Assembly (NCBI GenBank): GCA_019914995.1
Contig: CM034137.1
Span: 868,001-932,000 of the forward strand
Direction: 5' to 3'
Source of the DNA: Acanthochlamys bracteata
Lineage: Eukaryota > Streptophyta > Magnoliopsida > Pandanales > Velloziaceae
DNA: 64,000 nucleotides
Shown: in pieces, positions 26,823 to 38,681 of the stretch
How the letters are laid out: the number at the start of each line of letters is the position of its first letter
Numbering within the stretch: the first letter of the stretch is position 1
The notes under the pieces: model-generated
The model's database searches: none
What the model saw: only the letters and a program-made list of their open reading frames with translations
What the model was told of the DNA's origin: nothing
Program-made: the position numbers and the translations under genes

Positions 26823-27598
26823 ATGCTATTGGCAGTGGAAGGCAGTGGATTCTTCTCTTCCTCAGCTTCTGGTTATAGTAAGGGCCTCAGCCTTCTGTTT
26901 TTCGGGCGAGCTAAGGATGAATTCCCAATAAAAGCTTTACCTTGGAACCATTACCAACTGGTTGATGATTATGCTGATTCTGATAATCAGTCAACTTCTA
27001 AAGAAAGCAGGGGCTCTAGCAGATGCACCTGCTTTAATTGTTTCAGTCATGCTACCTCAGAAGCCAATGGTGCATGTCCACCTAATGTAAATACTCTTAA
27101 CCAGGCTGCAAATATGAGAACCACATTAGCTGAAAGTGAGAGTGCGTCAGAGTCTGCAGATCATAAAGATGAAAATGAAAGTAGGGTGTTTCTAAAGAGT
27201 AGTCTTAAAAAGACATCTAGGAAAAGTTCTCAGCTTGCTGGTAGTGATGATAACCTCCGTAACACCCCAGAAGAGTTAAAAGAAGTTGTATCTAGTTGTA
27301 CTTGGGGTAGGAAACTCCAATGGGTAGATTCATGTGGGATGGAACTTGCTGAGATAAGGGAATTTGAAGTCAGGTATATTCCTACTTCAAACCGTATTAA
27401 AAGAGGTTTACTTGTTTTAGTCATAACTTTTCCATACTTTACTGCTGTAGTAATAAAAGGATATGTTAGGCTAGATTTTTCATAGAAATATTGGGATTTA
27501 CTCTTAATGCTAACATGACCTCTTACAGTGAAGACGATTTCTTGGATGAGGAGTGTGAACAAGGAAGTTTCAGGAGATGTGAATGTGTAATCCAGTAG
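26823..27598 (+). CDS. Plant-specific protein of unknown function, 206 aa (2 coding exons)
   Basis: Exons 26823-27373 and 27529-27598; 621 nt, 206 aa. The N-terminus (LAVEGSGFFSSSASGYSKGL) and the motifs WNHYQLVD, LKSSLKK and RKLQWVDSCGMELAEIREFE are conserved in a land-plant family with no assigned biochemical role. A short Cys cluster (CTCFNCF) follows the WNHYQLVD block. Splicing replaces the read-through end with an acidic tail (SEDDFLDEECEQGS) and a final Cys-containing CECVIQ. That tail resembles a lipidation-type C-terminus but does not fit a strict CaaX rule, since the fourth residue from the end is V. The middle is Ser/Glu-rich and probably disordered. Confidence 0.85.
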
Positions 27599-29213
27599 AT
27601 ACAATTTTATCACCATGGAGCTAGACTATGGGGTAAAACATTTTATGGCTCTTTACTACTTGAAAGGCTGGTTTTCCACTGAATCCTACAACTTCCAGCA
27701 TACTTTTAGAGGCAGACAAGTTCTAGTTTGTTGACTCATGCTGCAAGACAGGCTGACCTTCCATAGAATTGTAGTGCCTTCAATGCATGCCCTGAAAGCT
27801 TCTGTAGGAAGCTCTGTAAGATGACAGTGGTTTGGCAAGTTCCCACTGCAATTGCACTTAAATATGGTAACTGCTGCTGCAGTCACTACTACAGCAAGTC
27901 CGCTTTTTCACCTCTCAGCATCTTGTGCTTTCAGAAGGCCGAGCTTTTATACTGTGGAAGACAGTTCAAGGTGTAGTTAAGAATTACAATTACTTGAGGA
28001 TGGTTTAAGTTACAGCAGCTCATGCTTATGCCTTTTTTTGTCATATGATAGCTGCTAGATATCTAGTTCTTCTAGCATGGGATACAATGTTAATTGGATA
28101 TAGTTGTATCTTTTGCAGTTGGTACTTTATTTTAACAGGAATCAATTCTTGAGGAGTTATTTTTTGCATTCTGTTTCACTTGCTTACGCCGTTTGTTCTT
28201 ATTGGCTAGGCTGCAGAAATCACTAGAACACCAGAATATGCTATCTGACGGAGATTCAGGGTTTCTTATGCATCATCCCCCTATAGTTTTATATGTAATT
28301 CCTGCATAGTCTTTTAAAAACTGTTCATTCATAACTAATCTTTTGAATGCGGTAGTTATGAATGTTATAGGGTTGCCAATAATTCGCTGCCTACGATTAC
28401 TGACTTCCTGCGTTGATTAGTTCTTAGAGGGGACAGCTACGACATCAATTTTCTACCCGCCTGAAGGTGCCAAACTCTTATTGTGACATAAAGATTTTTC
28501 TGCAGTGTTCAATATGCAATTTAACACTGCTTCAGTGAATTTAGAAGCTACCCAAGGCTGCGTGTATCAGTTCTTCACGAACTTGACAAAAAATTTTATT
28601 GTCAACTCCCTTCCATTCAAATATGATTAAAAATAAATTTTATTTATTTTTAAAATTCATTTTAAAAATTTTTATTTCAGTGTAACCAAACATCTCCTAA
28701 AAGAATAGCATATTTAAATGTCCGAAATTTTACTTCCTCTCTAAATTTTGAAGTCTCATAAACTTCAAATTTTAATTATTAAATTGAGAACTCTATTTTT
28801 ATTTTACTATTAATGAATTCATGAACTTTCTAAAATTCACTTTATACTTTTAATTGACTTTTAAATAAAATTAAAATAAGCAATTAAGCTCACTTTTTAA
28901 AGCATTTTTTTCTTACTTTTTATTTTTATAAAACTTATTTTTTGGATATTAAAAACATGCTCTAATAAAAAGTTTGATTGTTTTTGTGAACACTGGTCTT
29001 CCAGGTAATGACAATCTGAAGTATTCAGTTTCACCACCCAATCCCCACCTCAGCTTCATATCAAAAACTTGGTCACCCCTTATCCACACGTTCTTGACCA
29101 TTACCTTCTTCCTTCCTCTCCCATCACCTTCACCACCAGCTCTCGTCTTCTCCGACTCTCTTTCTCCTTCGTTATACACAAAAGCTCAATTGCAAAATCC
29201 AACAACCAACACC
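27599..29213. other. Intergenic region, 3' UTR then AT-rich DNA
   Basis: The left part is probably the 3' UTR of the upstream gene. Around 28620-28960 the sequence turns AT-rich and contains GTAACCAAACATCTCC, resembling an end of the AT-rich MITE-like family. No full element can be delimited. The last 200 bp are the CT-rich leader of OHP2. Confidence 0.4.
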
Positions 29214-30237
29214 ATGTCTTTAGCTCCTATTCCTACCATGAAGCTGAAGCTTTCTTCTCCTCGTCCAAAGCTATCCATTAGGAACGCAAAAGCTGAGGGG
29301 CCTCTGAGAAGACCTTCGGCTCCTTCTTTGTCTCCGCCGCCATCTCCCTCTATCTCTGCTACTCCACCTTTGAAACCTGCTTCGCCGCCTTCTTCAACGA
29401 CTCCTTTGAAGCCCGTGGAAGCTCCGCAATCTGTGAGTTCTGCTCCAGTTAAAGGAGTGGTGACGCTGGAGTTCCAGAGGAAGAAAGCAAAGGAGCTGCA
29501 GGAGTATTATAAGCAAAAGAAGCTTGAAGAGGCTGATCAAGGTCCATTCTTTGGATTTATGGGCAAGAATGAGATCGCCAACGGAAGGTATGCCTTTGCT
29601 GCGTTCTCAATATCTCTGTGCTTTTCAGCTGAGGCCATTGGAATCTTGATAAAACTAGCAAAACTCCCGCTTTTATGTAAAAGTTTTTAGGTAACAAGAA
29701 AATCTTTTGCTGCAGATTTTCGTTATAGACTCAACTTTCATTCATACATTTTACAGATTATAATTTTGCTAAGGATATACGTTCGAATTGCAATCAAAGG
29801 CTAGTGCTTAGTGCTTGTTATTGTGCCTTGATAATTCTGTCTGTGCGCGATATATACTTAATTTAGTTCTTTGATTGCATTTCAAATATGAAAAACATAC
29901 TTCTGCTATATATTAGTTTACTGGAATCACCAAAATCTTTCCCTTTACTTTTGAATTCATGTAATCGAAGTCCATCTCTGGATCAATTAAAACACGCTAT
30001 TACTGTAATAGTTGAATAGCATTTGCTATTCAAATGCTGAGCATATATCTCAATGTCAGTGTTAATCCCTCACGGAAAGTTTTCATCTAGTTTAACGCAA
30101 AATTTTTCTACAATTTCTGCAGGTGGGCTATGTTTGGTTTCGCAGTTGGTTTGTTGACGGAGTACGCTACCGGCGCAGATTTCGTTCAACAAGTGAAAAT
30201 CCTTCTCTCCAATTTTGGAATTCTAGACTTGGAATGA
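29214..30237 (+). CDS. OHP2: One-helix protein OHP2, chloroplast precursor (2 exons)
   Basis: Exons 29214-29587 and 30123-30237; 489 nt, 162 aa. OHP2 is a single-helix member of the light-harvesting-like family in the thylakoid. With OHP1 and HCF244 it binds pigment during photosystem II reaction-centre (D1) assembly. Visible features are a Ser/Thr/basic transit peptide, the mature start EGPLRRPSAPS, and a Pro-rich spacer. The conserved VTLEFQRKKAKELQEYYKQKK precedes the chlorophyll-binding helix KNEIANGRWAMFGFAVGLL (about residues 118-136), followed by the family's standard C-terminus VKILLSNFGILDLE. The Glu and Asn/Arg of the helix motif, which ligate chlorophyll in LHC proteins, are intact. 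The intron splits the Arg of NGR. Reading through the intron would add 33 unrelated residues before a stop. Confidence 0.95.
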
Positions 30238-31260
30238 TGCTTCTGCTTCCAACACCATCCATTGTATTACAGTTGGAACCATTCGTTCCAGTGCATCTTC
30301 TTCGATTACTTTACTGGCTATTGAAACAGAATGATTCCATCACCTTCTTCGTAACCTGTGATATAGGCCTGATTACACAATTTCTTCTATTTAGTTGTGT
30401 GAAATGGATATTTTCTGTAGTTACTCAACAAAAGATTAAGGATACAAATTTTCTTTCATACTTCTATAGTGGATTTTCTTGTACTTCCTTATTGACTATG
30501 GCTTCAAGATTAAAAATGTTACCGGAAGAAGTTTGCTGTTGTTACGTATTATCAGCAAACATGTCACGGGACATTCGTTACTGCTTAAAATAAGTATTTT
30601 TTTAAAATTGAATTTATTTCGAATTTTTACAAATAAATTTAGTTTTTTATCTTAAATAAAATAAAAAAATTATTATTTTAATTAAACATAAATGCTAATG
30701 TGTATTGGACGTCCCGTACATGTGGAGTCTGTAACAAATGGGCTTGTGATAATAGGTCAAATGGGCCGGTACCCGTTTCTGAAACTAGGTTGGCCCATTT
30801 ACTCATGCTAGCGGGTTATTCAACCGTTTCCTTATCGGGTTACCGGATCTTATATCCGATTCTGGCATTTCTGCGATACAAACAGGTGGCGAAGTTTTTT
30901 GAAACTAACGTAATTCATCCCTTCTCATTTCTTCCCGGGCAAATTTTCAGTGTTTTGCGACTTCCCTCTGCTTCCCAATCTCTAATCTGCTCGCAAAATT
31001 TTCAAGTTGCTCTTTCAAATCCTTCTTGAAAACGCTTTTCCATTCAGCTATCGCTTCCTGTTGTTCAATTTCTGGCGGATTTTGATTTGGTGAACGACGG
31101 GGGTTGACGTCTTACGAAGGTCTTGTATTCAAAACTTTCGAATGTTGATATTGGTTACGTTAGGATGAATAGATTTGTGGCTGATCCCTGGTTTTCTGTT
31201 GTGCAATCTCTTTACAAAGGTCTAGTATTCTGGTGATGGTTCTTATGTTTTATCTGTCAG
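30238..31260. other. Intergenic region, no confident gene
   Basis: This contains the OHP2 3' UTR and, from about 30900 on, a leader-like stretch before the TKI1-like remnant. A 109-codon frame at 30700-31029 has no family resemblance and is not called. Confidence 0.4.
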
Positions 31261-33364
31261 AGAACACCGTGGAAATTGGATTTATGATGAGATCGATATC
31301 GTCAAGGAGCCTGAGCCACGTAGAATAAGTATCAATTCCCCATCTACAAGTAGCAGATCAAGTACAGTACGTACTAGCACAAAATTGGGGACATCAAGCA
31401 TAAAAAAGCCAAAGCAGAGCTGCCAAACTAATGGTATATTGCTGATACTCCAAGTAATTTAAAAGCATGCATGTAGTATCATGCAGTTAGATAGGTTACT
31501 AGATTGACTGTAGCAGTTTCTGTCCCACTTATGTGGTTTCTGCATTTAATCAAGGAAGCTAGACATTTTGATAGTTTTCTTCACTATTTACTTTTCAGGG
31601 CAAGCCGCCATGAAGATCAAGAAGGAGTGTTCACCTTCGTCAATGCTAATACCACATGAAGATATTAAAGTTACTACTAAGGAAGCTGTGCCTGCTGCAT
31701 ATGCAGAAGCAGCAGGACCATTTGCAAAGTCCTGCACGAAGCTAAAACTACAGCTTTTTCCTATAGATAATTTTACACGAAGAGGACTAGAAAAGGTGAT
31801 TGGGGAAAACATCTTTATCAATCTGAATTTGCTAATTAGCATGTTTCCTTAGACTCATTGAGGCAACATTGAAATTGCAGGATAAATATAACCCTTTCTT
31901 GGAGCTGACTATTGGAATGAAATGAAACTATCATCTGTGGTGAAGCATCTTAATACAAAGTGGAGAGCTCACGCTCATACCCTTTGATGAAATGGAAAGT
32001 TTAGACAGTCACAGATGGACTTCCAAGGATTCTGGTACAACTGCAGGTGATGTGTATGCTGCCGTAGGTCGCCCTGCTGTTTTTCGCCTAAGGTTCTTCT
32101 CCTCTCTTGCTTTCGTTGTGAAACTTATGAGCTCTTGAAAGATGAACTAACTGTTTCCTAAGCTTTGGAAGATATGGCTGGTTCTCAAGTTTGTCTTCTG
32201 AGAAAGAGAATCCACATTGTGCATCTATCTCAAAAAATGGTTGTCAGGTATTCCTCTCTGCCCAGGATGGAGTGTCATGCCCTAACCAAGTAAATACAGT
32301 ATCAAGTTGTGATTTACCAAATCAAGTTGCAAGTAAAGCAACTGCTTCTGACAGTTCTGTTGGAATACTGGTAATTCTGTTTATCACTCTCTGAGTTATA
32401 TAGATGCTGCTATTTCATTACTTGAACCGACTGAATCTGTTTTTGTTCTTGGGTCTAGGGTGATAGAGAAACCAAGAATGATGCTTCTTTGTCATGGATT
32501 GATGGCCTTTCAAATATGAATTTTTGGAGAACTATTGCTGAAATCATCAAAACTTCTGGATGGTAATAGTTGCCAGCAAGTTTCTGCATTGAATCAGTCT
32601 AGTCTTCAGCAGGTTCCAGTAACATGTGACTATTTTGATACGGCTTTTGCTTGTATCCAAGCAACAACTCAATCTTCAGGGCATGCACCATCAATTTGGG
32701 ACTCGGAAGAGACGTGTGATGCTTTTCCAACTCGAAAGATCCCTGGTTCATGCAGAGGTGCCAATGTCCTGGCTCATACCCATTTGAACCCATTTAACCT
32801 GGATATGACTCCAAATACAGTGAAAATTCATGAGGTAAGAGAATCTGGTTCTTTGTGGTAATTTTAAGGCAGATAGCACATGATTACTTTTCAGTATAAA
32901 TAACTAAAATGACTCCATACTGCTGTTACAGCTAGGTACTGCTGTTAACCATGAACCAGAAAGTGGGTGTCAAGACCCAAATATCAGCTTTGTCAATCAG
33001 ACAAAGCCTCTGGAACAAACAACTGATGTTCATCTTGGTATACTTTCTTCCAAACATGATGTGTGCACATCTGGTTTGCAGTCTCTGACAGAAGGTTTAT
33101 CAAATGGCTACCTTGATCTAGCTAAGATAGACTTTACTTGGTATCTTTCATTCCCATGTTAGTTTACTTTGTTCCTTTCGTTCTCTAATAACTTCTTTCT
33201 TCCATATATATTCTCTTGTTCTCACTATTAATTGTTCCTCTTCTTTTGTACAGTCAGAATCAATGGGTCCTTTGCTTAGCGGATTGTCATCCTCCAGACA
33301 GATGCATGGTGGTGAAAATATCAGCCTTGGAAGATTGGTCACTGAATGCTTAGATGCATGCTAA
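31261..33364 (+). pseudogene. Decayed TSL-kinase interacting protein 1 (TKI1)-like gene
   Basis: Several exons match TKI1, a nuclear SANT/Myb-domain partner of the Tousled kinase. Matching blocks are KLKLQLFPIDNFTRRGLEKDK, NPFLELTI, VVKHLNTKW, HRWTSKDSGTTAGDVYAAVG, RLRYGWFSSLSSEKENP and CTSGLQSLTEGL. Splice sites at 31599, 31795, 31881 and near 32090/32172 still look usable. However, the reading frame breaks at about 31917-31925, about 31965-31975 and about 32518-32526. The C-terminal LDA is followed at once by a stop, with a family-like continuation out of frame. The N-terminal SANT/Myb region is not found upstream. One break is in a T-run and could be an assembly error, but several independent lesions plus a missing N-terminus favour a pseudogene. 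Confidence 0.7.
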
Positions 33365-33469
33365 TGCATTCCAAACATTTGATAACAATATTAACAATTT
33401 ATGTGAAGATTTTTCTTTCGGTGGTTGTAAATAGATATAACTAAAAATTGTTTGGTCTCCGTATGATAA

Positions 33470-34712
33470 TGTGTAACATGATATATTTATTATATCTTAT
33501 TGTTATAATAAATATTAGATTTTTATTAAAATTCTATTCACAATATGAATTATTTTATTTTATTTTATTTTGTGAAGTATAGATAAATAAAGAAGCAAAT
33601 TATTGAAGGAATAAAATAAAATAGTTAATCATGGAAGGAAATATCAAGCGGCGATTTTCATTGATGCATTTGACCAATCAAATCTAAATCAAAGATTTAG
33701 CATCAAATCTAGTATCAAATATAGCAACAAATTTATATCAAATCTAATCCGAAGATGTTGAAGATATTTTTTGCCTAATTTTGTGGGAGAAAATTCTACT
33801 ATAAAAAGAGGTGAATGGAGAGCTAAAAGGGACATCGAAGGAGCAACGAAGAGCCAACAAAGGGCCGACGGAAATCCTAGAGAGAGCCGACGGAAGACAG
33901 AAGGAAGATCAAATTAGAGACGAAAAATTTTTCAAATTTGCTTTCTTCTCTTTTCCTCATATTTTATTTTTCATATAATATTATTGTGTGTATTAATATG
34001 AGTGGCTAAATTCTCTAAACTGGAGTTAGGATGAAACCCTAATAAATTTAATTTATTTCTTAAATATTATGTGATGTATGGATTGTTGATTTTATGTGAG
34101 TTATTAATTCTTATTTGAAAGGATGTTTAGATGTTAAATTTACATGCATGATTAGCATTGAGTTTGATATCTAAATTATTATATTAATTGTGTTTGCGAT
34201 GACCAATCGGAGCATAATTTACGACTTACAGGATTAACAATTGTAGTTAATAGTTACTGGATCAAAGTGAATGTAACTACATGATTTATGATTTCGCAGA
34301 ACCTAATGCATTGTTAGTAATTTCTAAACAAAGAGTTAGAATATCACTAACGATAGGTGATTTTATACTAGATCAAAGTTAAAGTCATAATTAGAAATCG
34401 TATCTAAGAACTGGACCAAGGTGTTAGATACAAGATCTTCACAATCATCATAATCTATTATCATATTTATTTAAGGATTAAATTAGAGGCATTAGTGATA
34501 GATTCTAAAACTCCAGTTGTTTGTATACCTATTTTCTCGATCCGTGCGTTACTTTTCGTTCTTAGCTCTCTTACACTTTTGATTCGCTTTCACAAACACA
34601 ACTTTTGTTACTAAAAATTTAGGTTAGAGTTAACAACAATCTCTATGAAACAAACTCGTTATTTGCTATACAGTAGACGATAACCGTGCACTTGTAGGAT
34701 AGACTATGATAG
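33470..34712 (+). mobile_element. LTR-retrotransposon-like non-coding remnant
   Basis: About 1.2 kb without reading frames that carries segments typical of plant LTR/LARD-type retroelements. One is GAGTGGCTAAATTCTCTAAA followed by GGAGTTAGGATG (about 34000-34032). Further on, at about 34600-34700, come ACTTTTGTTACTAAAAATT, AACAATCTCTATGAAACAAA and finally ACCGTGCACTTG. A repeated CCGACGGAA pair lies near 33870-33895. Neither gag nor pol is present, and I could not find matching LTRs or a clean target duplication, so the outer limits are approximate. Confidence 0.45.
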
Positions 34713-35210
34713 AATTACTGAGTTTTCTTAGTTGGTTTTATCTACATTACCGTACTAAGCAGCCCAGGAATTTTAGTGTCTAACATGCTGGTATTTTGTA
34801 AAGAAAGGTGTCTCCAAAATTTTCTGTATATTGAAGAAACACATAGCTGGCACATTCTATTTCTTGTATTGATATACTGTAACACAAAGTTCACAACTAA
34901 GGTTGCATTATTGAAGGCCTCCGCTCCTGCTGCTACACTGTATATCTACTTTGCATGTGCTCTACTTGTATACTTTACAGATACTGCAATCAGATTGAAA
35001 TTTATATTCTGAGATTGAACTTGGTTTCTTGTGTTGCTCATCAGACACAATTGCTATTTTCTTCTGGATTTAAACTATGATGATGAACATTGCAGTTGGT
35101 AACACACTGTCAAGGATGTGTAGCAGTTATGCAACTATCATAGCAGAGTTTCACTGATAGACAAATTCTTTTTCTCTTATATATTTTTTTTAGCAAGAAA
35201 TGAGTCGTTA

Positions 35211-35467
35211 GGGGGCATTTGAGAGTGCTTATAAAATAGAGCCTTTTTGAAATAAAAAGTATTTTTATTATTTTTAAAAAACAAGTCCTACTTTTTTACT
35301 TTCAAAAAAATAATAAAAATATATAATAAAATATCTCATTACGTAGATTTTTTTTATATATTTTAAATTTTAAAATAAAATTTTAAAATACTTATAAAAT
35401 ATATATTAAAAAATATAAAATTAAAAATTAAAAAGAAGCATTTAGGAAACGCAATTCCAAACGCCCC
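35211..35467. mobile_element. AT-rich MITE-like element
   Basis: About 257 bp with inverted ends: GGGGGCATTTGAGAGTGCTTATAAAATAG on the left, with the right end reading GGGGCGTTTGGAATTGCG when reverse-complemented. The interior is almost entirely A/T. It follows TTA and has no coding capacity. It is the same family as the element at 48477-48700. Confidence 0.6.
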
Positions 35468-36133
35468 ACCGTAAATAATCAATTATGATAAATAATGTTA
35501 TTAAATATGAGTTTAATTTTTTAATTTATTTATAAAAAAATAAGTTAAAAGTGATTTTTGTGTTCTTTTTTTAATTAGAAGTGATTTTTTAAGAGTAAAA
35601 AAAGCTACACCCTAAAGGAAGTTGAACAAAATAATCAATAACATTCTTCCGTCTCATTGGCTCTTTCTTGTAACTCTTCTGTAACGAGCCAAATGCCTAG
35701 ATAGCTGCTATTCCATCTTGCCTCTTACCACTTGCTTAATTATCACAAACATAGCTACTTGTCAACAAAACGCTAAAAGAAATAAAATCTCTATAAGGCC
35801 AAGGCATTGTTATTATATCTTGGGGATGATTAGAAGTGATAATAAAATAATTTTTTAAAAAAAATTAAAAATATTTAAAAATATTGAAATTGAGCTTGAG
35901 TTTTAAGAAAATAATGTATAGTAGAAAATTTTCTTAAAATATAAATTATTTATTTGGAATGATAAGTACTTCCAAGCTAAGCTAAACGCTCCCTTATTCC
36001 AGGCTGTCTAAATTCTTAAAACCAAACTTTAACTCACTAATATTCTTCGCTAATCATTGCTTATGATTTTCGTGATTGACTATTTCCAACCGTCTCGCAT
36101 CTTCAATGATTGTCGCAATAAGAACTATATATG

Positions 36134-36370
36134 AGTTTGGTATTACTTATGAAATAAAATTTTTTTAAAATAAAAAATATTTTTATTTTTTTTAAAATAT
36201 AAGTTTTTTTATTTTTAAAAAAATAATAAAAATATGTCATAAAAAAATTTTATTATGTAAATTTTTCTACACTATTTAAAATTTTTAAATACTTATAAAA
36301 TATATATTAAAATACGTAAAATGATGAAAAGTTGAAGAGTGGATTTTGGTATGCTCTACCGAACGCACCC
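36134..36370. mobile_element. AT-rich MITE-like element
   Basis: About 237 bp starting AGTTTGGTATTACTTATGAAAT. The reverse complement of its right end reads GGGTGCGTTCGGTAGAGCAT. The interior contains the same TTAAAATAAAAAATATTTTTAT-type core as other members. Its ends have drifted more than those at 35211-35467. Confidence 0.5.
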
Positions 36371-36751
36371 TGTATCTCAGACCCCTATAACATTAGTTTG
36401 ATAAGCCAAACAAAAAAATAAAGAAAAAGGAAAGGAATCTTTGTTTGAAATATGCAAAAGAATAAGGTGATGATAGCCATGTTAGCCTGATCATTGTAAA
36501 GCAGCTAGCTTAATATATGTAGTGCATGATTAAGCTATCTCTCCTGGATCAATCAAAATCTGTAAAAAAATTTCCAAAAAATAAAAACCACGGAAAAAGA
36601 GAAGTGGTGTTGTTGTATAATACAAAACCATACCAGCCATGTGTAGGATGGAATCAAAAGTGCAGGCATCGTTTGTTTCTTTCCCTCCATTTCTATTCTC
36701 TCTAGTTCTTCTACCCACTCTTTCATGTGCCCCTTCTCCTTCTCATCACTA

Positions 36752-36761
36752 TATATATAAA
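36752..36761 (+). promoter_or_regulatory. TATA box of the small gene at 36805
   Basis: TATATATAAA lies about 45 bp before the ATG, so the leader would be very short (about 15-20 nt) if this box is used. Confidence 0.5.
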
Positions 36762-36804
36762 CTTCAACATCGCCCTCTGCAATTATGTTTACACGCATTC
36801 ACTA

Positions 36805-37182
36805 ATGGGTCGTTTCCAAGCTGTGATTCATGGAGTGAAGAGTAGCTATTACAACAACAAGAATCACTACTATTACAAGAAGCTAAGTAATGAAATAGTA
36901 GATAAGGGTTCTTCTTCTTCGAGGCCGAGAAGGCAATGGTTGAAGAGAGTGGTGAGCGGAAGAAGAAAGCTTGTAATGGCTTTTCGGATAACTGTGAGTA
37001 CTAGAAGAAGAGTGAAGTTGAAGAGATTGAATTCTGTCACAGTGCAACGAAGGGCATTAGAGTTTTATGCTGAAATTGCAAGCTTGATAAAGATGGGAAG
37101 TGGTAGCTTTGTTGTTCATCATGATCATCCAAGAATTATGTTTACTTCACAGTTTGGCCTTCCTGTTCTTTCTTTGAGCTAG
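36805..37182 (+). CDS. Small basic protein of unknown function, 125 aa, intronless
   Basis: The start MGRFQAVIHG is preferred over an in-frame ATG at 36727 because the latter lies upstream of the TATA box. The protein is strongly basic, with Arg/Lys clusters such as RPRRQWLKR, SGRRK and STRRRVKLKR. Around that comes a helical segment ALEFYAEIASLIKMGSG, and the C-terminus is hydrophobic (FTSQFGLPVLSLS). I see no signal peptide, zinc finger or catalytic motif and did not recognise the family. The Arg-rich stretch could bind nucleic acid or act as a nuclear localisation signal, but that is inference. It resembles small intronless plant genes with tissue-specific expression. Confidence 0.7.
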   Translation: MGRFQAVIHGVKSSYYNNKNHYYYKKLSNEIVDKGSSSSRPRRQWLKRVVSGRRKLVMAFRITVSTRRRVKLKRLNSVTVQRRALEFYAEIASLIKMGSGSFVVHHDHPRIMFTSQFGLPVLSLS

Positions 37183-38681
37183 TTGTACAAGAAGGCTGTT
37201 TTCTTTCTATGTAATAATCCCTTCTTTTTCCTGGTGATTTTTCAGAAAATAGTCAGCATCTCTGTATCTTGACAAAAATGAAATTAAAATATCTATGGAG
37301 GCTTTTACTAAGAAAACCGATGTCGGCCCATTTACATTTTAAAGCCCAAATTTGTCGTCATTAACAAGCAAACATTTCTTCTGATTCAATAAATTTAGAA
37401 TATTTGTTATATCTTCTTCTTCGTCTTCTTTGGTTCTTTCTTCCAAACTAAAGTTCTTGTAGATCACAGCAATGGAGAAAACTTTACTACCAACGACACT
37501 AAGAACCCCGACGAGCACCGGCGAACGATGCTCTCAACTGAGATAATCTTGTTGGTAATTCACTATCGATCAGTTCGCCACCATGCATATGTTGATTACA
37601 ACTCTTAAAATCTAAAAAAATAATCAATTAACATCGACTCGAGGATCCTCTATCACGTACGCCTTGGTATCACGTTTGCACGTCTATGTTTCTGTTTAGT
37701 TCTCTGTTATAACTGCTGTTCATCTTCATCACTCCAGAATTACGTGATGCACTCGATCATTGAATCATGCAACGACATCGATCTATCGCCGGCGTGTGTT
37801 AAAATCTATAGGTTTCTGGGAAGCTGTTGTTCTGTTTCTTGAACCTGTTATCCTCACTGCAATCTTGTTTGTGATCGACGAATTACTACGTGAACTTGTT
37901 TTTTATATATTTTCTACGATGATCGTGACTGCATGCGACATCGATCGAAGCTGGTGCCGCGAACAAATGGCCGCCGTTTGTTATCAGAATTTGCAGAACA
38001 AATTAATATTTGGTCTGATTAATTACGTAAGATGATTTCTTTTTTGGGTCCTTGGATTCAATCAAGCATGGTGTTTGATATTTGATACACGAAGGCATTG
38101 ACATTAATGAGATGAAAATTCTGACACATAAGTTTGAATAAACAGATAAATCTTGTCTTAGAAAAATATATATATACACACAAATATGCAATTAAGCTTC
38201 AATTAAGTAGAGGCCACTATTTTCAAAAGCTAAGACCTGGCTGAATTAAATACAAGTATTACAATTTTGACCGATCCCAAAACCCAACCTCTTGTTCCCA
38301 ACTCCCAAACCATTTCGCTTTACCAATACCAACCATTTTCTAAGTAAACAATTTAGGTGGAAGTGCTTTTTGAAAATTTTTTTTCTAAAATTAAAAATAT
38401 TTTAAAAAATAAAAAATTAATAAAAATAAGTAATATTAAAAATTTATGAGGTAATATTTTTTATATTTAATTTTTTTAAAAATATTTTATATAATATATT
38501 TTAAAAAAATTTAGAAAATAAAAAATAAACATTACAAAACGAACTGTTAATAAAATAACTACATTGACTAATAACTACATATTAATCCCCAACTCTATCT
38601 CAATTTCTTCTGTGTGAAGCTCTTCATGTACATATATCAATTATATATATAAGAGAATAGAGAGAGAATAGAGATTGAGCC
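37183..38681. other. Intergenic region, no confident gene
   Basis: Short frames at 37472-37545 and 37760-38035 have normal-looking base composition but no recognised motif and poor continuity. They could be gene debris. A degenerate AT-rich block at about 38355-38550 resembles the MITE-like family (GGTGGAAGTGCTTTTTG at the left end). Confidence 0.4.
38643..38652 (+). promoter_or_regulatory. TATA box of the gene at 38682
   Basis: TATATATAAG begins 39 bp before the ATG. It implies a very short, purine-rich leader (GAGAATAGAGAGAGAATAGAG). Confidence 0.5.

Larger units (their letters stand above)
34713..36804. other. Intergenic, MITE-rich region
   Basis: No gene is supported here. Two AT-rich MITE-like elements are listed separately. 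A third degenerate block at about 35830-35992 ends in AGCTAAGCTAAACGCTCCC. The last 200 bp form the promoter and leader of the small gene at 36805. Confidence 0.45.

Noticed and set aside
30700-31029. 109-codon plus-strand frame before the TKI1-like relic
   Set aside because: No motif, no splice continuity with the relic, composition like non-coding DNA.
37760-38035. 91-codon plus-strand frame
   Set aside because: The frame has hydrophobic segments but no recognised family and no convincing promoter; could be debris but cannot be supported.
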